From NCBI GenBank assembly GCA_031266115.1, contig JAISBQ010000119.1:1-15588 (forward strand): a stretch of 15,588 nt of DNA, given 5' to 3'. The position numbers and the translations under genes were made by a program. How positions within the stretch are numbered: the stretch's first letter is position 1; each line of letters starts with the position of its first letter. Under the pieces are notes generated by a model. That model was not told the DNA's origin. It did no database searches and saw only the letters and a list, made by a program, of their open reading frames with translations. Origin of the DNA: Bifidobacteriaceae bacterium (GTDB lineage Bacteria > Actinomycetota > Actinomycetes > Actinomycetales > WQXJ01). Below, in pieces: positions 7,363 through 13,904 of the stretch.

Positions 7363-8701
7363 AGCGCGGATCACGGTTGTCCAGTTCGTGTGCGTGCACT
7401 GTGCCGGTGGGGGTGTCCGCGTCTGCCGCGGCTGGCGCGACGTTGCCCGGGATTCCGGCGTCATCGGACACATTGAGGATGGCGCGTCGCTTGTGGACGG
7501 CGCCGCGCCACGCCATCAGCCCGGTTCCGAGAAGTGCGGCCGTCAAGGACCCGGTCAAGACCCCCATGGTTCCGTGATCGCCGCGCGCGGGGTCACCCGC
7601 GAACGCGAGTTCGTTGATGAGGAGCGAAACCGTGAATCCGATGCCAGCCACCGATCCCATAGCGAGAATGTCCAGGTAGGACAACCGTGAGTCGATGGTG
7701 CAGGCGGTGAAGGTGACCATCAGCCAGGTCGCCGCCAGGATTCCCAGCGGTTTGCCGACGACGAGTCCAACGGCCACTCCCTGCCAGACGGGATCGGCCA
7801 CGGCGTGCGCAATGGACGAGGGTGTGAACGAGACTCCGGCCGTCATGAGCGCGAACAGCGGGACAATCACACCGTAGGTGACGGGAGTGCAGGTGAAGGC
7901 GATGCGTTCGCCCACCGATTCGGTCTCGCCCTTGCGTGGCCGGGCGGGCACGGTGAACCCCATGAGGACGCCAGCGATGGTCGCGTGGATTCCGGAGTTG
8001 TGCATGCAATACCACGCGAGGATCGCGATGGTCACGAGGATCACAGGGTGGACGCCCCGGCGTCGCATCAACAGGCCGAAAGCGGCTACGGCGGTCACGC
8101 ATCCGGCCAGCCAGGCAAGCCGCAGTCCGCCCGTGTTGTAGAACAGGGCGATGACCACGATGCCGAGGAGATCGTCTGCCACTGCCAACGTGAGCAGGAA
8201 AACGCGCAGCGATCGAGGGACGGCTCCGGAAGCAAGGCCCATGATGGCGACGGAGAACGCGATATCGGTGGCCACAGGAACCGCCCACCCACGGGTGACA
8301 CCATGTGTCGAGATCACGTTGAAGGCCAGGTAGATGAGGGCGGGAGCCGTCATCCCGCCGATCGCGGCGACCACGGGTAGCGCAGCGGAGCGCAGCGAGG
8401 CGAGTTCGCCCACGGTGAATTCTCGCTTGAGTTCAACGCCGACGAGGAAGAAGAAGACGGTGAGCAGGCCGTCCGCGGCCCACTGTTCGACAGTCAGATG
8501 GAGGTGGATGGACTCGGGTCCGAAGGCGAAGTCCCTCAAGGCCAGGTAGGACCCGCCGACCGGCGAGTTGACCCACACAAGGGCGAGAAGTGCCGTGATC
8601 GCCAACAGGATGCCGCCCGTGTTCTCCCGGCGCAAGACACCAGCGATGGTCCCATGGCGCCGCTGCCGGACCGGGGCGGCGGGCGTGGTCTGCTCGGCCA
8701 T
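7361..8701 (-). CDS. nhaA: Na+/H+ antiporter NhaA
   Basis: A 446-aa polytopic membrane protein exchanging external protons for cytoplasmic Na+ or Li+. Family blocks are clear: FFFLVGVELKREF (about 83-95), VPVATDIAFSVAIMGL (141-156, Asp146 corresponding to E. coli Asp133) and TLAVADDLLGIVVIALFYN (171-189, with the paired Asp176-Asp177 corresponding to the ion-binding Asp163-Asp164). It is longer than the roughly 390-aa E. coli protein, mainly through a hydrophilic C-terminal tail of about 40 residues. AAAGGA lies five bases before the ATG at 8701 and decides the start; the frame is open upstream to 8836 without family similarity. It lies alone between the holin-like gene and the pilus operon, a position not occupied by nhaA in the mycobacterial block as I recall it. 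Confidence 0.95.
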   Translation of the reverse strand: MAEQTTPAAPVRQRRHGTIAGVLRRENTGGILLAITALLALVWVNSPVGGSYLALRDFAFGPESIHLHLTVEQWAADGLLTVFFFLVGVELKREFTVGELASLRSAALPVVAAIGGMTAPALIYLAFNVISTHGVTRGWAVPVATDIAFSVAIMGLASGAVPRSLRVFLLTLAVADDLLGIVVIALFYNTGGLRLAWLAGCVTAVAAFGLLMRRRGVHPVILVTIAILAWYCMHNSGIHATIAGVLMGFTVPARPRKGETESVGERIAFTCTPVTYGVIVPLFALMTAGVSFTPSSIAHAVADPVWQGVAVGLVVGKPLGILAATWLMVTFTACTIDSRLSYLDILAMGSVAGIGFTVSLLINELAFAGDPARGDHGTMGVLTGSLTAALLGTGLMAWRGAVHKRRAILNVSDDAGIPGNVAPAAADADTPTGTVHAHELDNRDPR

Positions 8702-9167
8702 CGACGTCCTTTGCACAGTGAAGGTCTGCCGTCCACGGTACCCGCCCGGCGCGGACACGCACGGGACGAACAGAGCTCGGGTATCAATCGACAACGCGTG
8801 TTGGATACACAAAACAACGCGCGGACAGGATATCAAGCGTGCAATACAGCGCAGTTACGGGATAGCCCGCCAGCGCGCCCATTGCGTGGGCTGGTCGTAC
8901 GTGGGTTCCTGTCCGCCCGTTGTCTATTGCGTCCATTCTTAGCACATGTCGGTGGGGTTCTCCAAGTGATCCCGGCGATCTTCTTTCCAAAAGCACCGCG
9001 GACACACACCAACTAAAACTACTCTCCTCACGGCCCACCTGGCAAGGGTCGCGCGATGGCTCCTACGATGTGGGCGCTCACACCGCCGCAAGTCCACACC
9101 GGGCGTTATCCACAGGTCGCCTACGTCGCATGAGCACGAGTGGCAGCGCCGAGCGCACCCTAGAGAC
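8702..9167. other. Intergenic region between nhaA and the ssd-tad operon
   Basis: These 466 bp lie between divergent genes and show no convincing ORF or RNA gene. They hold the nhaA ribosome-binding site (8707-8712), two copies of ACAACGCG (8791-8798 and 8814-8821, 23 bp apart), a locally AT-richer stretch around 8980-9030, a -10-like TACGAT (9064-9069) that could serve the pilus operon, and DnaA-box-like motifs at 9090-9098 and 9106-9114. Its size is large for this compact region, so promoters or a small RNA could be present but cannot be shown by eye. Confidence 0.5.
9106..9114 (+). promoter_or_regulatory. Perfect DnaA-box motif upstream of ssd
   Basis: TTATCCACA is the strong consensus DnaA box. 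It lies 53 bp before the ssd start codon. AAGTCCACA (9090-9098), two mismatches from the actinobacterial TTGTCCACA, lies 16 bp before it in the same orientation. Binding by DnaA is not shown. Confidence 0.45.
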
Positions 9168-10613
9168 ATGAACCTGCCTACCCCGCCGGCTTCATGCCCG
9201 CCGGTGATGCTCGCCACCCATGACCCGTGCCTGGTGGACGCCGTCCAACCCCTTGCCTCGCTGGCGGGAGTGTGTCTCATTCACGGCGAGGACATGATCT
9301 CATCGCGCGCGTCCGGGACGGTCGCGGTGCTATATGGCATGGATCTGGACGCCGATGCAGGCAGGCGTCTCGGCGAGGGCCTTGCCAACACGCCCGCCGC
9401 CACGGTCGGTTTCGGTCCTGCCGGCACGGACGATGGAGAAACCCAGGCGCGAGCGCACTACGACCTCCCTGGCAACGTGGTGGGACTGCTGGCGTTCCTC
9501 GAGCGTTCCGCCAGGCCGGTGCGCCACGGGATGCGAGTGGGGATCCTCGGCGCTCACGGAGGGGTCGGTGCTACGAGCCTGGCCATCGCTGTGGCGCGCC
9601 TGGCGGCACGGCGAGGGCGTCGTGCGGCGTTGGTCGATCTGGACCCGGCCGGGGGTCCGCTCGGCGCCCATGTTGGCCTGGATGGCGACGAGGCGGGTTG
9701 GCCGGACCTGCTCGCCGCGATAGACGCGCGGTCCGACGCCAGCCCGTGGCCGCCATCGTCGGATGAGCGCGAAGGCGGCCACGGTTCGGTCGACGCCGCG
9801 GAGCAGGCTCGCATCGGGGCGACACGCGTGCGCAGGTGGGCAGAGCACGCGGGCCACGCCGACCTGTATGTCGTCACGGGGGCCCGGCGCCTGGATTTCG
9901 CTATCCCCGGTCACCGGATTCGCACGGGCATCGAAGCGGTCGAGGAGGCGGGACAGGTGGCGATCACCGTCATCGACGCGTCTCCCGGCGGGCCAATCCC
10001 GGTGGAGCGCTTGGCCGGATGGTGCGAAAGGATGGTCGTCGTTGCCACAGATGATGCCGTCGGCCAGGCGGCCGCTGAGGGTGTGATCGGCTCCGTGCGC
10101 GCCACCGCGTGCCCAGTGACCCTTGTCAGACGTGCCGGACCAGGGCGGCGGGATCGGCGAAGCCAAGGCGGGACGCCGCGCGGCGTGAGCGATGTGATTG
10201 TCCTCGGCGAAGAGACAGGAATGGGCGAAGCCGGCCGCCACGGCGTGTTGCCCGGCGACCGGCCTCGCGGCGCCGTGGCTGCTTGCGCGGCCGACCTTGC
10301 CGACTCGCTCGACCTTGTGGGGCAGGATGCAGGTCGCGTGGGACGACGTCGTCAACCACACGGGCGGCGCCGCGCCGACCACACACGGAGGGTGGCCGGA
10401 CCTGACGGGACTGGGGTCGACGCCATCGTTGGCGTGAGCGGAGATGCCGCCGGACTGGTGGCATTCGGGTCAGGCGAACACGACGACACGGCCATCCCGA
10501 CGGGCGGGGTATTCGTGGGGTCGGTGGCGGCTGGGCGGCGGGAGAAACGCGTGGCGTGGCGGACAAGCCGGCCGCAGGGCGGGCGGATAGGTCTATGGGA
10601 CGAAGAATGGTAG
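9168..10613 (+). CDS. ssd: Ssd / TadZ-CpaE-like septum-site and pilus-positioning protein
   Basis: A 481-aa member of the Rv3660c-like family of MinD/ParA relatives encoded at the head of actinobacterial tad loci. After an N-terminal receiver-like region (about 10-110), the P-loop reads GILGAHGGVGATSLAIAVA (125-143). Both lysines of a deviant Walker A (KGGxGKTT) are replaced, by His130 and Ala135, as is usual for this atypical group. The Walker-A-prime region is AALVDLDPAGGPLGAH (153-168). VITVIDASPGG-type and CERMVVVATDD blocks follow. Family similarity appears to end near RGAVAACAADLADSL (about 380), but the frame continues for roughly 95 more residues, Arg/Gly-rich and then hydrophobic-polar mixed. 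The ATG at 9168 has no strong Shine-Dalgarno. It overlaps tadA by 58 bp. A role in polar localisation or septation is known for relatives; here it is inferred. Confidence 0.82.
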   Translation: MNLPTPPASCPPVMLATHDPCLVDAVQPLASLAGVCLIHGEDMISSRASGTVAVLYGMDLDADAGRRLGEGLANTPAATVGFGPAGTDDGETQARAHYDLPGNVVGLLAFLERSARPVRHGMRVGILGAHGGVGATSLAIAVARLAARRGRRAALVDLDPAGGPLGAHVGLDGDEAGWPDLLAAIDARSDASPWPPSSDEREGGHGSVDAAEQARIGATRVRRWAEHAGHADLYVVTGARRLDFAIPGHRIRTGIEAVEEAGQVAITVIDASPGGPIPVERLAGWCERMVVVATDDAVGQAAAEGVIGSVRATACPVTLVRRAGPGRRDRRSQGGTPRGVSDVIVLGEETGMGEAGRHGVLPGDRPRGAVAACAADLADSLDLVGQDAGRVGRRRQPHGRRRADHTRRVAGPDGTGVDAIVGVSGDAAGLVAFGSGEHDDTAIPTGGVFVGSVAAGRREKRVAWRTSRPQGGRIGLWDEEW

Positions 10614-11611
10614 GGATCGACCTACCGGCAGCGAGACCCCTCATGGGCTTGCTTGCGGACCCGGAGGTGACAGACGTGTTGGTCAACGGGCCTAGCGGTG
10701 TGTGGGTGGACGGGCCGGAAGGGCTGCGGGCGACAGCGATCGCCCTGGGGACGGATGTTGAGATTCGAGCCCTGGCATGTCAACTCGCCACTCTTGGCGG
10801 CAAACGGCTTGACGACGCCTGCCCCGCTGCCGACGTACGTTTGCCCGGCGGGCTGCGCATGCACGCGATTCTTCCGCCCATCGCCCCCGGTGGGCCGCTC
10901 ATCTCCCTGAGGGTGGTGCGCCGCGACTCGTTCACGCTGGCGGACCTGATCGAACGGGGCACGATGGGGGAGCGGTGCGCCGAACTCATCGCACGAATCG
11001 TCGCCTCGCGTGCCAATTTCCTCGTCTGCGGCGCCACAGGGGCGGGGAAGACCACCTTGCTGTCGGCCCTGCTCGGCCTTGCCTCGCCGACGGATCGGAT
11101 TCTGCTCATCGAGGAGGCGGCCGAGATATCGGCCCACCACAGGCATATCGTGCGCTTGGAGGCTCGCCCCGCCAACTCCGAGGGGCGCGGCGAGATCACC
11201 CTGGCCGATCTGGTCCGCCAGGCCGTGCGGATGCGCCCGGACCGAATAGTGCTCGGCGAGTGCCGCGGCGCTGAGGTGCGAGATGTCCTGACGGCACTGA
11301 ACACGGGTCATGAAGGCAGCTGCGCGACGCTCCACGCCAACACGGCGCGCGACGTTCCGGCACGCCTTGTTGCCCTCGGGGCTCTTGCCGGCATGACACC
11401 CCAGGCGGTGGCGGCCGGGGCTGTCGCGGCACTGTCCGCTGTGATCCACCTCAGGCGAGACCGGGCGACCGGCCGGCGTGAGGTCACCGAGATCGCTGCC
11501 ATCCTCCCCGCTGATGGGGCAGTGGCCACGGTCCCTGCCGTCATCGTTCGCCGGGGCCAGGTCGAAAGGGGTCCCGGGTGGGGCGAGTTGGCTGGCTCGT
11601 GCGGATGGTGA
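10556..11611 (+). CDS. tadA: TadA/CpaF-type pilus assembly ATPase
   Basis: A 351-aa secretion ATPase of the VirB11/PulE superfamily, a cytoplasmic hexamer that powers pilin extrusion. Walker A is GATGAGKTT (159-167), the Asp/Glu box is ILLIEEAAEI (182-191), Walker B is RIVLGECRGAE (230-240) and the His box is TGHEGSCATLHANT (250-263). The N-terminal block DPEVTDVLVNGPSGVWVD (35-52) is typical of the family. Length matches Rv3659c. The GTG at 10556 has GGGAG eleven bases upstream and gives the 58-bp overlap with ssd; ATGs at 10595 (GGATAGG upstream) and 10607 are alternatives that would remove 13 or 17 residues outside the conserved part. The stop overlaps the next start as TGATG, so translation is coupled. 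Confidence 0.93.
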   Translation: MADKPAAGRADRSMGRRMVGIDLPAARPLMGLLADPEVTDVLVNGPSGVWVDGPEGLRATAIALGTDVEIRALACQLATLGGKRLDDACPAADVRLPGGLRMHAILPPIAPGGPLISLRVVRRDSFTLADLIERGTMGERCAELIARIVASRANFLVCGATGAGKTTLLSALLGLASPTDRILLIEEAAEISAHHRHIVRLEARPANSEGRGEITLADLVRQAVRMRPDRIVLGECRGAEVRDVLTALNTGHEGSCATLHANTARDVPARLVALGALAGMTPQAVAAGAVAALSAVIHLRRDRATGRREVTEIAAILPADGAVATVPAVIVRRGQVERGPGWGELAGSCGW

Positions 11612-12750
11612 TGTCCGGGGGAGGGGAACCGCGGGCGACGCCACAGGAGACAGGACACCGGTCCTCCTCTCGCGCTGATCACGGGGCAACGGCGGGGCTT
11701 GTCCGATGGCGTGGCGGCAAGCCATCGTGCCGGACCCGGCGGAGCGCGGGACGGGACAGCACGGGCGGTCTCGACGAAGCGATCGACGAGGTCGCGGGAT
11801 TGGCGCGTGCGGGCCTGGATGACTGCGGAGCGTGGGAGCCGGTGACTGGGACTCTCGCGCCGGGCACCGATGTCATCAGCGCTCTGATCAGCGGATCCGT
11901 CTCGGCGGCAGGCCGGACAGTCGCTGTGTACCGCACCCTCGTCGCGGTCGAGCGTTTGGCGCAAGAGGCCGGGGCGTCACGCGCAGACCTCTTGGACGCG
12001 TTGAGCGGCGCCCTCAGCGACCAGCAAGATGTCATCGATGCCCGCGAGACGGCGCTCGCCGGTCCACGGACCACGGCGCGGGTCCTGGTGTGGCTGCCGG
12101 TGCTTGGACTGATCCTGGGGACCGCCATTGGCGCCAGACCGGTCCAGACCATCGTGACGAGTGGAATCGCAGGCGTGGCGGCGATGGTCGGTGTTTGCCT
12201 CATGGCGGCCGGGTGGCTGTGGACCCGATCCCTGCTCAGGTCTGTCCATGCGGTCGATGACGGCGCCCTCGTCGCCGTGGGTCTGCTCGCCGCGGCGTTG
12301 GAGACCGGCCTGAGCCTGCCGGCAGCACTCAGCGCCGTGGGCCGGGTGGGTGAAGGACCCGTGGAACGACAGTTGGCGGTCGTGGGGCGCCAGCTGGGGC
12401 GGGGCGTGACGTGGGAACGGGCATGGGAGGAAACCGAGCAGGGCACACGTGACGGTTCCGCGATGTGGAAGCGTGGCCGCACGCACCAGAGGCAGATCGA
12501 GCTCCTCGGAGCCTGTCGCCGCGCGCTCACGCTCGCGTGGACACGCGGAATCGCCGCCTCGCCGCTGCTCAATGCGCTGATAGTCCGATGGAGACGACGG
12601 GTCAAACACGAGGCCACGGTGGCTTCCGCGCGCATCGGAGTCACGCTGATGCTGCCCTTGGGCCTGTGTTACCTGCCGGCCTTCGTGGCCCTCGGGCTGG
12701 TGCCCGTGATCGTCTCGCTCGCCGGCAGCCTCGGTCTTGGCTTGGGATGA
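11611..12750 (+). CDS. tadBC: TadB-TadC fusion, pilus platform membrane protein
   Basis: A 379-aa inner-membrane platform protein that would anchor TadA and the growing fibre. Two type II secretion F-like halves follow one another in one frame. Half one (about 50-212) has ALSGALSDQQDVIDARETAL, then two helices (about 158-175 and 180-201). Half two (about 217-375) has ALVAVGLLAAALETGLSLPA and RALTLAWTRGIAASPLLNAL, and ends in a hydrophobic stretch (about 343-373), resembling a separate TadC such as Rv3657c. No stop or start-and-RBS junction separates the halves near 12245-12275. The first 50 residues are Arg/Gly/Ser-rich and lack the N-terminal membrane helices usual for TadB. I chose the ATG in TGATG; GTG at 11578 with AAAGGGG six bases upstream is a serious alternative (390 aa). 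A 146-bp gap follows before the pilin gene. Confidence 0.8.
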   Translation: MSGGGEPRATPQETGHRSSSRADHGATAGLVRWRGGKPSCRTRRSAGRDSTGGLDEAIDEVAGLARAGLDDCGAWEPVTGTLAPGTDVISALISGSVSAAGRTVAVYRTLVAVERLAQEAGASRADLLDALSGALSDQQDVIDARETALAGPRTTARVLVWLPVLGLILGTAIGARPVQTIVTSGIAGVAAMVGVCLMAAGWLWTRSLLRSVHAVDDGALVAVGLLAAALETGLSLPAALSAVGRVGEGPVERQLAVVGRQLGRGVTWERAWEETEQGTRDGSAMWKRGRTHQRQIELLGACRRALTLAWTRGIAASPLLNALIVRWRRRVKHEATVASARIGVTLMLPLGLCYLPAFVALGLVPVIVSLAGSLGLGLG

Positions 12751-12779
12751 CGACCGGCGGATCTGCGGGGCGGGGGGTG

Positions 12780-12825
12780 TTGTCCACAGTCCGTCCGGCT
12801 GCCGGGCAGTCGTGTTCACAGTCCG
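12780..12825 (+). promoter_or_regulatory. DnaA-box motif and 32-bp-spaced repeat upstream of flp
   Basis: TTGTCCACA (12780-12788) is a perfect actinobacterial DnaA box. It forms part of TGTCCACAGTCCG (12781-12793), which recurs as TGTTCACAGTCCG (12813-12825), 12 of 13 identical and displaced by 32 bp, close to three helical turns. Both lie in the 146-bp gap between the platform gene and the pilin gene, where a separate pilin promoter is likely. Which protein binds is unknown. Confidence 0.5.
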
Positions 12826-12896
12826 CGGGGCGTGCGAAAGCGGGGGAGGACATCGCTCCGCGACGCTGGAGACAACCGAGAGAAAGGATGCCGATC

Positions 12897-13130
12897 ATGG
12901 CACTGTTCACACTCCACCACGCCGCGCGTACACCATCTCCAGCGGGCGGTTCCGTCTTCTTGCCGCCCACAAGGGGCCGCCTGCGGCAGGACGATGGCGC
13001 GGCGACGGCCGAATACGCCATCGCCCTCCTCGCAGCGGCCGGCTTCGCCGGCCTGTTGGTCACCCTTCTGACGAGCGACACCGCCCGCGGCTGGCTCACC
13101 ACCATCATCGAGAGCGCGTTGTCGCTGTGA
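12897..13130 (+). CDS. flp: Flp-type pilin, DUF4244 family (Rv3656c-like)
   Basis: A 77-aa prepilin. A 34-residue basic leader ends at Gly34, followed by AATAEYAIALLAAAGFAGLL. Cleavage after Gly34 gives a mature protein of 43 residues with Glu at +5 and Tyr at +6, the classic Flp signature, and a single hydrophobic helix (about 40-60). It would be the main fibre subunit, processed by a TadV/CpaA peptidase that is not in this window. The ATG at 12897 has GAAAGG about nine bases upstream; an ATG at 12888 lies inside that ribosome-binding site and is less likely. The stop codon overlaps the next gene's GTG as GTGA. Confidence 0.88.
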   Translation: MALFTLHHAARTPSPAGGSVFLPPTRGRLRQDDGAATAEYAIALLAAAGFAGLLVTLLTSDTARGWLTTIIESALSL

Positions 13131-13510
13131 CGCGTCCGGCGATGGCTGGTTCCGCGGATCGTCAGCGTGGCACCGTCACCGTCGAGATCGCCGTCGCCCT
13201 GCCCGCCCTCACCGTGTTCATCGCGGTGCTGCTCGCGGTCGGGGTGGCGGTGATCTCGCAGGTTCGGTGCGCCGAAGGCGCACGAGCCGGAGCGAGGGAG
13301 GCGGCTCTGGGGTCTCCAGATGCGGACATTGCGCGCGTGGTCAGTGCTGTCGCCGGTGAACGGGCGCGTATCGCCGTGGCACGGACTGGCGGAATGGTGA
13401 GCGTCACGGTCACGATGCCGATCGCGTGGGGGGACCTGGCGGTTCCGGGCCGGCACGAGGTTGCCGCCAGCGCCCACGCGGCGTGTGAACCCGACCGTGG
13501 CTGCGCGTGA
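13127..13510 (+). CDS. tadE: TadE-like pseudopilin (Rv3655c-like)
   Basis: A 127-aa protein with the type IV pilin-like start QRGTVTVEIAVALPALTVF: Gly15 is the likely cleavage point and Glu20 is at +5. One membrane helix (about 21-44) is followed by an extracytoplasmic domain of about 80 residues containing three cysteines (about 48, 120 and 126). TadE proteins are minor pseudopilins needed for Flp fibre assembly. The GTG at 13127 overlaps the pilin stop as GTGA; ATG at 13142 is an alternative that would shorten the leader by five residues. Its own stop overlaps the next GTG in the same way, so pilin, tadE and the third gene are translationally coupled. Confidence 0.86.
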   Translation: MTRPAMAGSADRQRGTVTVEIAVALPALTVFIAVLLAVGVAVISQVRCAEGARAGAREAALGSPDADIARVVSAVAGERARIAVARTGGMVSVTVTMPIAWGDLAVPGRHEVAASAHAACEPDRGCA

Positions 13511-13893
13511 GCCAGGAACGCCGAAGGCCTTGGCGAGCCGCCGCGGATCGCGGCGCCGGCACCGTTCTCGTGTTGGGGTTGATCGGGGTCGTGGCGATCT
13601 CCATGGCCGCCGTCCTGTGGCTGGGCGGCGCCGTGCTCGCCAAGGCCCGTGCCCAGACCGCTGCCGATATGGCGGCGCTCGCGGGCGCGCAGGCGCTGCT
13701 CGACCACCTAGGCGAGATCGCGGCATGTGAGCAGGCGAGCGCCGTGGCGCGCGCCCACGGCGCCCAGATGACTGCATGTGCAACAAACCGTGAGCGCTGC
13801 GAGATCACGGTCGCGTTCGCTGCCACGAAGCGCACCAATAGCCAGGGTGGCGTGACAGCGTGGGCTCGTGCAGTGGCCGGGCGTCCGCCCTGA
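13507..13893 (+). CDS. TadE/TadG-like secretion-associated protein (Rv3654c-like)
   Basis: A 128-aa protein with a basic N-terminus, DRGAGTVLVLGLIGVVAISM at 15-34 leading into one membrane helix (about 18-44), then AKARAQTAADMAALAGAQAL (45-64), a block typical of TadG/Rv3654c-type pilus-associated proteins. Three cysteines (74, 91, 98) lie in the extracytoplasmic part. It has a Gly before the helix but no Glu at +5, so ordinary prepilin cleavage is doubtful. The GTG at 13507 overlaps the tadE stop as GTGA. It is the last gene of the operon and converges on the helicase gene with 11 bp between stops; no clear terminator is seen there. Confidence 0.84.
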   Translation: MSQERRRPWRAAADRGAGTVLVLGLIGVVAISMAAVLWLGGAVLAKARAQTAADMAALAGAQALLDHLGEIAACEQASAVARAHGAQMTACATNRERCEITVAFAATKRTNSQGGVTAWARAVAGRPP

Positions 13894-13904
13894 CGGTGTC
13901 GCGC

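Noticed and set aside
9330..11725. Long minus-strand open frames antisense to ssd and tadA (350 and 367 codons)
   Set aside because: They lie opposite clearly conserved P-loop genes and show no domain, membrane or signal pattern of their own.
12641..13786. A 381-codon minus-strand frame opposite flp and tadE
   Set aside because: Arg/Pro/Ser-rich translation typical of a GC-rich shadow frame; the plus-strand genes have pilin signatures and overlapping stop-start junctions.
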